Assembly (NCBI GenBank): GCA_958299035.1
Contig: CATQJL010000223.1
Span: forward strand, 8,483,753-8,547,752
Reading direction: 5' to 3'
Source of the DNA: Cylicocyclus nassatus
Taxonomy: Eukaryota; Nematoda; Chromadorea; Rhabditida; Strongylidae
Length of the DNA: 64,000 bases
Both the position numbers and the translations under genes were made by a program. Below the pieces are notes generated by a model. That model was not told the DNA's origin, ran no database searches, and worked only from the letters and a program-made list of their open reading frames with translations. Of the stretch, positions 24,917 to 36,499 are shown in pieces. Positions within the stretch are counted from its first letter, which is position 1. Each line of letters begins with the position of its first letter.

Positions 24917-25069
24917 TATATACCTTTTACCTTGTCTCATCTTTAATCGAGGTTTGATCGAATGATTCTACATTCAAGTTGATTCGTATACTAGCTTGAT
25001 TACCAAACTTACTTCGCTCCACCAGTTCGTTCTCATCAACACTTCGATGCGCTGCTTTGTTTATTTCTA

Positions 25070-25164
25070 TTGATGTAAGGATTCCTTTCCGAATAAAGTG
25101 AAGCGGCTGAGCGGCTCGCTTGAAATTCGAAAAAGTGCGCCTTATACGCGTGAAATCAGGGTAC
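25070..25164. mobile_element. Solo end of the CCCTAATTTCA family
   Basis: Matches the right half of the element at 2921-3133 (gatgtaaggat.. aagtgaagcggctgagcggc.. tatacgcgtgaaat). The other end is not visible. Confidence 0.65.
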
Positions 25165-25462
25165 TAGCTTTTCATACCATTGCTTCATCAGATTTTACGT
25201 GCATTACAAAGTCCTAGTATAGGATTCTGCAACTGAGCTTCCGCTGGGAATTGCGCAAGATCCGGCCGTACTGCCGTAGGCGTATTTTCGCTGCGACAGG
25301 CTGCAGCGTCTCGCGGCGTGCGCAGCAGAACGCCGTTTCCCTCGGCGTATTATAAAGGGACTTCAAGACCGCTTTATCTGCTAGTTTGCGTTCTTGAGTG
25401 TTTCTCACAGCTTTCTCATTCTTTTGGCCATAACAATTCATTTATGCGCTGACCTTTAAATG

Positions 25463-25962
25463 CTATAGTCGTCCTCACCCCACAGTCGGTCGGTGGTCGA
25501 ATTTGAATTCGAACTGGAGCAGACGCCGCCCCCTAGCACCGCTTGCACGATTTATTCTTATTTCCTTTTTGTTTCTTTGCTATCTCTCGTATTGCGGCAA
25601 TGTTCTTAGTCAGATTTTCAGAATTCGTCCGCTAACTCCTCATAACAAACACTTTTTGAGAGAATTTTAGCCCTATTGCAAAAAAATAGTTTAGAGTACA
25701 CATTCTAACGAAAAACTTGACACAGTTCATCAAATCACATTTGTGTATATGTCACTTACCGCAAAAGAGATTTCTCATCCAAAAATTTCCAATCACATCA
25801 TTCTTCCCAATTTACCTGGAAGAAATGTGAAACCCACGGGCACAACTGCACAAAACGTTAGTTAGCGGTGCAAATTCTAATAGCGCTCTGCCGCGGTCGG
25901 CCTGCTCCAGTTCGAATTCAAATTCGACCACCGACCGACTAGTGGGGTGAGGACGACTATAG
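25463..25962. mobile_element. 500-base MITE with 60-base TIRs
   Basis: The left 61 bases (ctatagtcgtcctcacccca.. gaactggagcag) recur inverted at the right end with one small indel. The long, near-identical TIRs suggest recent activity. No coding content. Confidence 0.9.
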
Positions 25963-26112
25963 GACAAACAAGGCCTGAAGGGAAACTGATGCCGGAATAT
26001 GCGAGATACGTGCGGCGCAAATGCGAGGTGGGCACGAGCCTTTGGAGGGTCTTGTCACGCTACTCTCTCTATTGCTGACTAAAAAGGTAGGAGAATCATA
26101 TCTTTGCGCCTT

Positions 26113-26688
26113 CTCAGATAATCGCGGGGGGCAGGCGGCGATGCGATTTATGGGCAGGCGGGCACCGGAAAAATAGTTCGTTGATTTTTTGCGGCCCGCT
26201 TGCAGAAATTTGGAAGAAAGTTGGCGAAATTAAAGACGAAAGCTTGAAGAACAATTGCGGTTTCTTTACGGATTAGCTGCGGCGCAGTGGCCGCATTCTC
26301 GCGGACTTTCCGCGAGAATATGCAAAAATTTCGGGGGCCGCACGGTCCTTTGTGGAGGACCGCTCAACCCTCAGGTACTTTTCGCTGGGAGAAAGTACCT
26401 CAAACCTGGGTAACTAAACCAACGGTGACACCTCTGCCACACAGAGTCTTACCTGCGCTCGACGTACGCCAGAAAATGCTTAAAAAGAGTCCGAGCGCTT
26501 GCTGAAAATTTGGCCAGCGCTCGCTGAAAGAAATAATTTGCGGAGCGTTTGCAGGAAATTTTGTATTGCTGCCCGCTGGCAGAAGACGAAAGTACCGCCC
26601 GCTGAAGGTTTGGCCACGCCCCAAAATTTGCTGACCGCCTGCAGAAAAGCGCGATTTTGCGGACCGCTTGCCCCCGGGATTATCTGAG
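26113..26688 (+). mobile_element. MITE of the CAGATAATCGC family, copy 2
   Basis: TIR ctcagataatcgcggggg at the left and cccccgggattatctgag at the right. It contains the ATTCTCGCG..CGCGAGAAT hairpin also found in the copy at 1951-2386. Overlapping frames at 26287-26707 lie in it and are not genes. Confidence 0.8.
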
Positions 26689-28767
26689 TTATTGGTAGCG
26701 AACTCACTAGAAACTTTCAGTCCATACGCAGTCGCTACATTACAGATCTAACAAGGGAGGTCGTCAAGTCGAAACACAATCACCACAAAGTACATACCAT
26801 TGAAAAGAGCTTAGAATGCTGCCGACTCTGCCTTCGATATGCTGACCACTTTTGGGGAAAAGGTGCACCAAACACCGGTATAAGAGCTATCGTTGCAATG
26901 CTTCAAAACGATCGTTACAGGCTTCCCTAAATTTCAAATGGAGCGATAAAAAGTACTAATATATTAATCAGGAATTCTATGAATTCACTGCATGATGCCT
27001 GCCACCGCATCTAAGGTCCGAAAAACACTAAAAATGGTCTAATCGCTGTAATATTTATTATCCGAGCCCCCACTTCATTTTTTACTCTAACATTAAGAAG
27101 CTCATCACTTTTTTTCTGAAAGAACTCTGCAGATAAGACAAGAAGTTTGGAAAGGGTGTTTGAAGCTCTGACTAATAGTATGCACTTTGTGATATTCGGC
27201 CTTTGACTTCGCGACCCTCACTTTTAAGTAACGACCAAGAGCTATTCCAAGGGACTGGGCTACTCTCAGTCATTTGCGCTGTTAGTCGTCATATGGTCAA
27301 AAGCAGTGAAGGACTGCAAAGCAAAAAAGAGAAGATAAAAGCTGACTTGCAAGGACTTTATGTAACGGAATAACTGTGCGCCCAACAACAAACTCCAAAA
27401 TCAAAGCGTTTGTTTCATATTAAGAATAAAGTCTTTAATCGCATTTCCGCTTACCATACGAGCCTCAAAATGGAAGTTGCCTCGATGTCGAAAATCGGAA
27501 GTATCTCAAATACGCGATCCTTAGCCATGCAACAACAACAACTATGACGCGATCCTTAGCCATGCACGGCGTCCTCCATTGAGAGAAAAACGAATGAACG
27601 ACGAAAACTTGGTAAAAAATCAAAATTTTTTCTTATTTATGTTTAAATGGTAGCATTTTTTACTTTTTTTGAACGTCGCACAGGCACTTGTCTTTAGTTA
27701 TCACGATTCGCTTTGCTTTTCTGCATGTGACAAGCGTTTTTAGACTTGAATATTACAGTCATTTTCAATGAAGTAACTGCTTTAAATGCTAAAAATGTTT
27801 GATCAATGAATGAAGTTTCTTAACACCATTATCGGACTAATATTATCCTCACCTAAGATATTATACTTGAACAATGAATTTCACCGTACTCTCGCAATAA
27901 AGAACATGTTGGCATAATGTATTTGTCCTGAAGCGATTGCAATACATAGTGTTCGTCTGACTCTTGCTCAGCAAATTAGGTAGATGGGCGTTAGTCATTT
28001 CAAGGGAGAAGATATTGTTCGAAACGAATATTGAAACAACTTACGATGCATTAAGTGTATAAGCATCGTAACAAGCAAAATGAGGTTTGTGTTATCTAAT
28101 AAAATATAATAACGGGCTAAGGGTGTTTACGTTTTTTGTGTGTGTGTGCGTGTGTCTGCCTGTCCGTTACGAAATTCGTAGAGCGTGTTCCAGCCAACGT
28201 TCTAAGCCCAAATTTTGCATAGCGCACGCTACCTGCGTGAAAGCCCACCATGCAAAAACATGAGCGTTGGGTCCGTTGAAATTTGCGCCTCAAACGGATC
28301 CACTTGGCTTCTGACCAGCAAAATTGGGCCTGTACCAACATTTTTTGCGAAGTCATGGATACGTTTGACAAGCTAATATGCAAGCCATGGACGTTAATCC
28401 AAAAAATTGGACCAAAGTTGATTAGTTTACGAAAATGGCGCCAAAAAGAATAAGTTGCATAAATGTTCAATTCGCCAAGATTTTACCTGATCGTTTAAGA
28501 AGATTTTTGCACAGGAGTGTAGTTCAAGGAGATTATTATCGTTATGGCGACTACCAATCATAGAAAGTACAGCAACCTTCAAATTCGCATTAATTCTTCT
28601 CGAAAACGCACTGCTCTAATAAAATCGAGCACCTTTTACCCTACGTGTATGAAGGTCCTTTCGTCCTCGACAGATTTGGTTTGTCGAAAGTCTTGGCGAT
28701 TCTCATTGTTGACGACGTCAAGATTTGTAAAAATGTGGTATCTACCATAAATTTCGAATATAATTTA
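26689..28767. other. No gene recognised
   Basis: The direct repeat acgcgatccttagccatgca lies at about 27509 and 27544. (GT)n-like sequence sits at 28138-28156. A minus-strand frame at 28117-28470 (117 codons) shows no domain. Confidence 0.4.
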
Positions 28768-30507
28768 TTAGGTTGGCTCCAAAGTTTTCCGACATTTTCA
28801 GACGAGATCTGCTATTTCCCGGAACTTATTGCATCCACATCCGACAGAGGTATCATTCGGTAGAGCAAAGCAAGGTTTACAAGATGGTGTGCAAAAGTTC
28901 GCACCAGCTTAGATCTAGCGTAAGTTTGCATCCGAATTGAGCCGTATGAAAGCTCGAAAAGGAAAAATTCATATTTTCTTTCAAATATTAGACTGGAAAC
29001 TAAATTTTGCAAATGGTTTCATAACTTCACTCTCTTTGGATACGGTGCACTCAAACTTTGGCATTATGTAGAAGAGCTACAAGTCAACACAAGTTGTCTA
29101 AATTTTGAACACGAAATAGAAAAGTTTCAGGCGTTTCTCGAAAACTAGTGAAATTTGAGAATTTTTGGGGTTTCAGATAAAATGAAGCCTTTGGCAGCCT
29201 AGACCATGCGCAGTAATCCGGATTCGTCCATAAATTATTACTGGAGATTGACTCCTTTGGCCTAGTAAGAAAGAAACAAAATTTGGGGGCATGTCGAGAT
29301 TTGGCGTCCTTATAAAGTCGAACGAGTCGATGTACGCAAGAGCTGCTGGGGACGATCGTCAATGATCAAAGAGTCCAAAGCTCAAATCCCGCCGAAACTT
29401 TACATAGTAAGGTTATTTGAACCTTGCCAAATGCGAATATCACATTCATTCGTTGAATCAACGCCTTTCCTTGTTTAGGGTGAGACCCCATATCGTGGTT
29501 TCTACAGTAATCTACAAAAAACCCTTATCACGCAATTTCACTATCGTTTTCGTGATCAGCATGTCGGATAATACCCCCTATGCCAAGTTTCAGCCAAATC
29601 CGTCAAACTTTGAATTTTTCCCCTTCGTACAATGCACCTACCGTAACCCTCACTGCGACGTCAGAATTTGGTAGGACAGCAGCTGCGCTTGTAGCTTACG
29701 TAATAACCAACGCAGTGGCAAAATTTGAGTGCGCCATGTTGAATGAGAGGGATGTCATGAGACCAGTTGCAAAACTTAGTTTCCAACCTGATCGTACGGA
29801 TCTATAATTTGCCCATAGAGATTGCACACCACGTCAGACACCCACATGTATCATTGCTGTATTTTTTCCTCATCTAGAAATCGAGAAAAGGTAAAATTTT
29901 CATGTTTGTACAAAAACGAAACTACGCTGTTCCCACTCATGCAATTGTATAGAATTGCCCTTAGAATTATAAACTTAAGTCTCCAGCTTTCTAAAGGTCC
30001 TAGTTTTCGAGAAATGTTGATTTTAGCATGGAACCCCCTAGTGATGAGAGTTCAATTCGGTAATTTTCGGCTAGGGCCCGTAAACGTTGAAAATTTACGG
30101 TTATACTTCTAAAGGCTTGCACTGTATAAATACATAAGCGGGAACAACGTAGCTTCGTTTTTGTATAAACATGAAAACTTACGTTTTCTCCATTTTTGGA
30201 GGTAGAAAAATGCAGCAGTGATACTGTGGGCGTCTGATGTGGTGTGCAATCTTTATGAGCAATTTGAAGATCCGTAAGATTTTTGGAACGAAGATATGGA
30301 TTTTTCCCATTCGTGCCTCTAGTACGACTTAGATTCCGGATGCAAACTTACGCGGTGTCGAAACTGGTGCGAGCTTTTGCATACCATCTTCTAGAGCTTG
30401 CTTCGCCCTATTGAATGTATATCGAACCTCAGTCGGATGTGCATGCATTAAGTTTCGAAAAATAGCAGCTCTTTCAAATAAGGCCGAGAACTTTCGAGCC
30501 AATCTAA
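28768..30507. mobile_element. TTAGGTTGGCTC-ended foldback element with an internal insertion
   Basis: The left end TTAGGTTGGCTCCAAAGTTT is matched inverted at 30483-30507, with TA on both sides. Subterminal blocks (28800-28930 with 30350-30480, and 29810-29950 with 30160-30290) are also inverted repeats, so most of it folds back. Family C element 28988-29791 lies inside it. No transposase. Confidence 0.8.
28988..29791. mobile_element. Family C element, copy 2 (nested)
   Basis: Matches 23424-24233 along its length. Left ttagactggaaactaa and right ttagtttccaacctga are inverted ends. It sits within the left half of 28768-30507. Confidence 0.75.
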
Positions 30508-32865
30508 TAGATCTGAATTAGCCAATGCAGGCGGTGCAGACGCTGTTTGCGATGAAAATAAGTGGAGCTATATGACTCTTTCTCTTCTAATTGCCAAACT
30601 TACTTGCTGGATTGTTGGTATTCTCTCAGACTTTCGGCCTCATTCATTTTTTTAGTGTTGACCTTCTTCAAGTTTTTACAGGTCCTCACGTGTATTTTAT
30701 CTGCATCTGGCCTGTAGCGCAATCCTACCTTAAATGGTGAAGAGTAGGGTTGCGCAAACCACTCTTTTACCATTTATTTAGCGATTCTTTGAAAAATTTT
30801 GTTTAGTTTTGCTGGAATGCATCAAATGAGATTTAGTTGGATCCTGAACCAATCCACTACTTTCTTTTCTCTAATTTCCCTCCATCGTTCTCAACTCCCC
30901 TCGCCTCTCGTTTAACATTTATCTAGCGGGTTTTTTGATTCTTCCTCGCTTTCTCCTCTCCTCCTCTTCTGGCCCACTTCCACACGAATAGGACAGAAAT
31001 AAGTGATAGCACAACAACGCCCGAAAGATACGGAGTATTCACGCATAAGTTTGTTAGGTGCGCGCCTTAAAATGCCAGCGGGATTTTCTTAGGGCATAAA
31101 GGGAGGCTTATGTAATAGTTTGAAAAATTTCAATGTACAGGTGCAGAAAAGGTCATGAACATGTAACACGTAGATGTAAGAATGATTAGTCGCACTAGGA
31201 CGAAGACCAAAAACAGATCCATCATAAGTTCCAAACATCGTTACCTGATGTATACGGGCACAACGAGTTGATAAGATTTTACGTTTCGAAACGTGCACTG
31301 CTAAAGAAGTAGATCGCGAGGATCAACAATAGAAAAGTAAGGAGGACGCAGGACCACCGCGTCATATAAAAGCTTCGTTCTAAGTCAGCTTGTTCTGGAA
31401 AATATTCTTTGCGTTTTGCTAGAAAGCAGTTTACATTTTCTTGGAAATATCAGTTTTGTGACGTTAGATAAACATTAATGCAATTTTAATCTTTCCCTAA
31501 GCTGATAGTTTGAAGTGCAGATTGCTGAAATGAAAAGCATGGTTCAATTACACCGCTGATAATGAGATAGTAAATAAAAACATTGGAAGCTGGTTCATTT
31601 CTTTCTAGGATGGACTACTTCATGGTGATTAATTCAATCACATTGTTCATGATGTAAATATTCCTATTGCTCAGATCGTTTCGCACTTGCTCATTTTCAT
31701 TTTTATGACGTTTTCAATAAAATGCTCTAAAAAACATGACAAGAAAAAAGTGAGTACCAATTCCTTGACAAATTAGCCAAAAAATCATATGGCTTGAAGG
31801 ATTTGAAATCCGCTGCCTCTTCAAGATCCTCCTCAAGATCCAAAAGCTCAGGTGAGCTGTCTCTGCAGACCTAAATTAGTAAAAAGAGGATTTTCAGCAC
31901 AAACACCAAAGAAGCCAAGTAAGTGCAATTCTTCAATAAAGCATGACAAATCTGCGCTGAAACAAATGTGGATATATTTTGTGCATATTCCATCAGTGTA
32001 AGGCAAAAAAACTGATTGATCTTTGTATGACCAAATCCGGCTGTTTGTGGCTGTGTTCATATGATCTGAAAGTTCGGGAACAGTTCCAGCACAGCGTTCG
32101 AACTGAACGAAGTTTGGAATCAGTATGGAAGCAGCCTATGCTTCTACTCTAAAGCAGTGCAAGCATTTCTGCTTCGCAGTGGTTCTCACTGATTCTACCA
32201 TCTTGTATGCGTACTCAATCTTGCATAAAATGAGATTGAAACTTACCTCGCAATCATCATTAAATCGTCAATAACTACTCATTTCGAAAGCTTTTTCACG
32301 TGAGATGGGTGACTCGCATGAGAAGTTTTCCGCAGAAGAACAACCAAGTTCAAACTGGAATTATCTATGGCTTATTTATTACCTGGCTTATTAATCCTTT
32401 TGAGGCTGCTTTTGTAAAGTAGGTAGATTGTCAATCACCTCTTTAGGCTACAGGTCCTGACTTGCACATTCACTTGCCAAACTATCTATGACTTTTCAAA
32501 AGTGGTAGCGCGGTTTTAATTTTGCAAGCTTGGAGGCCGAGCGAGTTCGCTCGACGTGCGATTTTTGAGGAATTCTCTTATGGATCAGCTTCTGCTTTTG
32601 CATAGACATCTGAATACTGATGGGTTCTAAATCAAAATTCTGCAATATGTTTTAAAATGAATAGGCGAACCATTTTAAGTGAAGCGTGCGTCCGCACACC
32701 TGGAGTTTTCGCGAGCGCATAGTGCTGGCATTTTTTCAAGAAAAGACTGAGGAGGACGATGAAACATGGGTTCATAACACGATATGATGTACTGTAGCTG
32801 CGAAACGTATGGACCTTTGCGAGGCGGACCCCCGCCAATCCAATTTCCACCTAAATTGGGATCTA
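30508..32865. other. No gene recognised
   Basis: Pyrimidine-rich patch at 30900-30980. A minus-strand frame at 31848-32060 (70 codons, starting MNTATNSRIWSYKDQ) includes possible splice signals but no known domain. Confidence 0.35.
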
Positions 32866-32919
32866 CTGTAGTTCAGGACTTACATAAAGCCGATGCTTTA
32901 TGTAAGTCCTGAACTACAG
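32866..32919. repeat. Perfect 24-base-arm hairpin at the Penelope 5' border
   Basis: Arms 32866-32889 and 32896-32919 are perfect complements around a 6-base loop (ccgatg). The left arm carries acttacataaag, which forms the flanking direct repeat of the retroelement; the right arm is its inverted form, as expected for an inverted tail. Confidence 0.9.
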
Positions 32920-32938
32920 GGACTATCGTTTGTGAAGC

Positions 32939-34969
32939 ATGCGACAAAAGGCAAAACAAAGCGATGAGGAACATAAAGGCAGCATAAACAACAGCGATAC
33001 ACGTTTGCCTCTCAATCCTTTCCTATCTCTGAGTTTCAAGCCACAAGGTCCCCATCAAGTAATAGATGCAAAATTTCGTATGCTAGCTGCATCTGTTCTC
33101 ACACTTTCAACACGCTTCTCAAAAAGACATCCCGTCTTCAATCTAACACCAGCCCAGCGTCTTGGTCTAAGAGAACTTCATGAATTATGTGCGAGTAAGA
33201 AAATCAAGATATCCAGCGATAAAGGAGGGGATTTCGTAGTTTTGACAAGAGAACTAGATATGGCCATAACAGAACATCACTTGAATGATGAAACATTGTA
33301 TCAGGCTTCCTCCGAGAACGAATTTGCAAAAGAGTATCGCCGCTTGAACAGACTATGGACAGATACTGCAAACTCTGTGGGGTTACCGAAAAAGTTGATA
33401 TCACATCTAAGAAACGATCTGCCCAGATGTCCTGTCCTTTACGTGCTTATCAAAACACACAAGCTCACTGCTAGTAATTTCCTTTCCTTGGATCCTGCAG
33501 AGTTTAAAATAAGGCCTATTGTAAGCAGTTGTGGAGGTTTGTGGAGGTCCCAGTGATAGGATATCTTGGCTGCTGAACTTGATCCTCACGCAATTGCTTC
33601 GATATATTCCTGCGCACCTAACAAATACTAGCATGTTCCTTGAACAAGTCAGTGAAGCACCGCTAAGTGAAGAATGTGTCATCGAATCATTCGATGTCAC
33701 TACGTTATATACGAATATGTCGAATGAAGCGGCCATGGAAGCGGTCTAAAAGATACTGAACAAACACCACGGTTCAATCAACATGTACGGTTTTGATATT
33801 CGGCAGGTGATGGTGCTCTTGAAAGGATGTCTTAGCTGCAGCGTTTTTTGATGGTGTAGACAGTACTATAAACAAATCAGGGGATTGGCAATGGGGCAGA
33901 GGCTGGCACCTGTCGTTGCCATTGCCTATATGTCAAAAATCGAGAGCCCCGTACTTGCGCGCAAACCAACACTTTATTGCCGCTATATAGATGATTGTTG
34001 TATAGTGTGCGCAACGCAAGATGAACTAGACCTTGCTTCAATCTCTTGAACAGCCTATCCCCGCACATAAAGTTCACACGAGAAAAGCCCCGCGAAAACT
34101 GGCTGCCTTTTCTTAACGTACAAGTACAATTGCGTGATGGATCATACAGGACCAAATGGTTCCGAAAATCAAGCAGCAAAAATATATTAGTTCACTATCT
34201 CTCGGCCCATCCTTGGAGCACAAAAAGGTCGGTAATTTGTAATATGTTTAAGACTACCAAGGCAGTCTCCTCTGATCAGGAACGCGCTACATCGTTGAGT
34301 CTTGCTAGACAAATTGCACAGTCTAATGGTTACCCCGCAGATCGAATCAATTTCATCGAAACGTACCTGGCAAGAATACAGACCGCGCGCAACCAAAAAT
34401 GAAGTCAAAATACCTTTTCGTGTTCCTTTCATATCTGAAGATTTCAGCAAAGCGATAAGGAAAAGTTTAGAACATGCAGGCCCAAAAGACTCCGTTAGAA
34501 TTATAGACATTCCGCCTTCCAACCTTAGAAAACAACTAATTCGTAATTGCTGTTACGATCAATTATGCATGAATGTCGATTGCGTCGTCTGCCCATTTGG
34601 TCAACCAGGCGATTGCATGGAGGCAGGAATAGTCTACCAGATAACTTGTCAGACTTGCGGGAAACAATACATAGGAGAAACTGGTAGGCCTCTGTGTGTG
34701 AGAATCAAAGAGCACCTAGATGGGCTTACAAAATCTAAATCCAACACTCCCCTAGGCGCTCATCGCAGAGAGGAACACTCAAATCAACAATTTAATATAG
34801 CTGTCACAATCTTGACGCGTGAATCCTAAATTGTTAGCCGTAAAACGCTGAAGCATTTTGGATAACATCCAAAGCTCCAGCAATGAACCGCAAGGAAGAG
34901 GGCGTTGCCATGAATAGTGATCTGATCTCGTATCAGTCCCTCTGCGGATTTGATCTACACCGAGATTAG
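32939..34969 (+). pseudogene. Penelope-like RT and GIY-YIG endonuclease, decayed
   Basis: The reading frame moves from 32939-33556 to 33531-34049, then 34031-34402, 34302-34829 and 34865-34969. Recognisable in order: an N-terminal region with ISSDKGGDFVVL and YVLIKTHKL, fingers/palm motifs FDVTTLYTNM, RGLAMGQRLAPVVA and catalytic YIDD (33984-33995), thumb FTREKPRENWLPFLNVQV, a Cys-rich linker, then GIY-YIG endonuclease with GIVYQITCQTCGKQYIGE and Arg in VRIKEH. Breaks: a 10-base tandem duplication at about 33530-33549, TAA at 33747, TGA at 33849, frame slips near 34030, 34300-34400 and 34850, and TAA at 34827. It copied itself by target-primed reverse transcription; this copy is dead. Confidence 0.9.
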
Positions 34970-35183
34970 AATCATCCATATAAGGCAATTATACTGGTTT
35001 CGCCACTACTAACTGTGCAGACGCTGTGTTTGGTGGTTGCTCAACCCTGATTCGAAGATTGCCGAGGTACGCATTGACGATGCTTTCCGTCACTGGTTCT
35101 AAACTAACTTAATGTTGAGTGTAGCCTTGGCTTGAAGGAGGTGTTTGGGGAACAGACCACTAATGTATGCGATCTTCCAGGTG

Positions 35184-35208
35184 CTGACGGTGGTAAAGGC
35201 ACCGAAAC
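35184..35208 (+). ncRNA. Degenerate hammerhead-like motif in the Penelope tail
   Basis: CTGAC, a GGTG stem (35189-35192), a 7-base loop, CACC (35200-35203), then GAAAC. Penelope-like elements commonly carry minimal hammerhead ribozymes. The core CUGANGA is not intact here, so if it is one it is degenerate and inactive. Confidence 0.4.
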
Positions 35209-35283
35209 GTTGGCCTGACTGAATAAAGCGTATTAGCGTCTTGGTTATTGGCTATAGAATAACACATATAACTTACATAAAGC

Positions 35284-36106
35284 TATTTTTTTTGTCAGGA
35301 ACACCAAATCATTTGATCTTATTCACATGATCGGCTCAAAGACTCTCTTAAACTTGGTAATCGCTTTCTTGTACGCTCCATAGTATAGGCTGCTGCATGA
35401 CGAAAGCGCGATACTTCAGGCGCAAACGCGGCTTTACTAGCTGCGCATAAGGTGCAGAAATTAGGAACACGTTATAATACTTGAATGACATTGAAAAAAT
35501 GACTTCTGTTTCCTAATCTCGTTCTTGCAGAAATCGACAGCAAGGAAAGTAAGTGACTACAAATCGGTTTTTCATGTTTTAAAATCTTTTTTTACCATTT
35601 CTTTGCAGAGTATGCAGGTGTACTTCCTACTCAACTACGAGCAATCATGGAAGCGGAAAAAATGGGTAACAACTTTGTGCTATTTTGTAGATCCTCGACA
35701 AGGTGAAAAATACAACTTGTTGTAATTTAGCCAAAAACCAGAAAGGTTACGATAATTTTGATATTGATGTGGAGGACTTGGAGAAGAGCGAGAAGAAGAA
35801 GTGACTTGATGTTCGGGATAAATGCGCTTAATTTGTCGGATATCAGTGTATAATCTTCAATTTTGGTGCCTTTCATTATTTACCGCAAAACATGTATATA
35901 GTCTACAGTGAATATTGTATGCAGTAGGTGTCTAAACATTATCACCTAGCTGTGTGGCAACACAGCTATTTTTCCTTGAATTTTGTATCGTCAAGTCACT
36001 GGCAACTTAATATGCGCAGTGCACACTATACACGATGACGAACTGCGAAATTAGAACCTGCTCATTTCCAGCGATTTCTTCTTGTTTACTTGTTTCTTTT
36101 GTTTTA
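35284..36106. other. No gene recognised
   Basis: AT-rich. One short frame at 35525-35725 (+) shows no domain. Confidence 0.4.
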
Positions 36107-36499
36107 GGGTTGTTTCATACTGCCGCACTGACCGCAGCAGACTGCAGCAGATTGCAGCTGTTCACTGACTGCAGCTGACTGCAGCAGACTGCAGCTGACC
36201 GCTGACCGCAACGACCGCAGCGGCTGAAGCCTGCAGGCGGAGAGGATAAACAGTTGTGCTTTGAACAAGCGACAACAATATACGTAAAAGCAAAAGACAA
36301 CAAGGTTTACAATGTTACAAAACAGGTATATGCAATGATAGGAAGAATTAGAACAAATACGAACATAGTACCAAAGGACCGGTGCGGTCAGTGTGGTCAT
36401 TGCGGTCAGCTGCAGTCTGCTGCAGTCTGCCGCAGTCAGTGCAGTCAGCTGCAGTCTGCTGCAGTCTGCTGCAGTCAGTGCGGCAGTCTGAAACATCCC
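36107..36499. mobile_element. Foldback element with CTGCAGTC array arms, copy 1
   Basis: GGGTTGTTTCATACTGCCGC at the left is inverted at the right. Both arms are arrays of short units (ctgcagtctg, ctgcagtcag and complements). The interior of about 150 bases matches copy 2 at 55242-55832, but lacks roughly 110 bases present there. Confidence 0.85.

Larger units (their letters stand above)
32878..35283 (+). mobile_element. Penelope-like retroelement with 13-base flanking repeats
   Basis: The 13-mer acttacataaagc occurs at 32878-32890 and 35271-35283, bracketing the RT and GIY-YIG remnants. This is consistent with a target-site duplication. The 5' side has an inverted copy of the target (hairpin 32866-32919); the 3' side has a non-coding tail with a hammerhead-like motif near 35184. 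About 2.4 kb between repeats, so 5' truncated relative to complete elements of the class. Confidence 0.85.

Noticed and set aside
28117..28470. 117-codon minus-strand frame
   Set aside because: Ends in a GT-rich repeat; no recognisable domain or initiation context.
36104..36496. Frames reading LQSAAV repeats
   Set aside because: They are translations of the CTGCAGTC array in the foldback arms; the same applies at 55250-55852.
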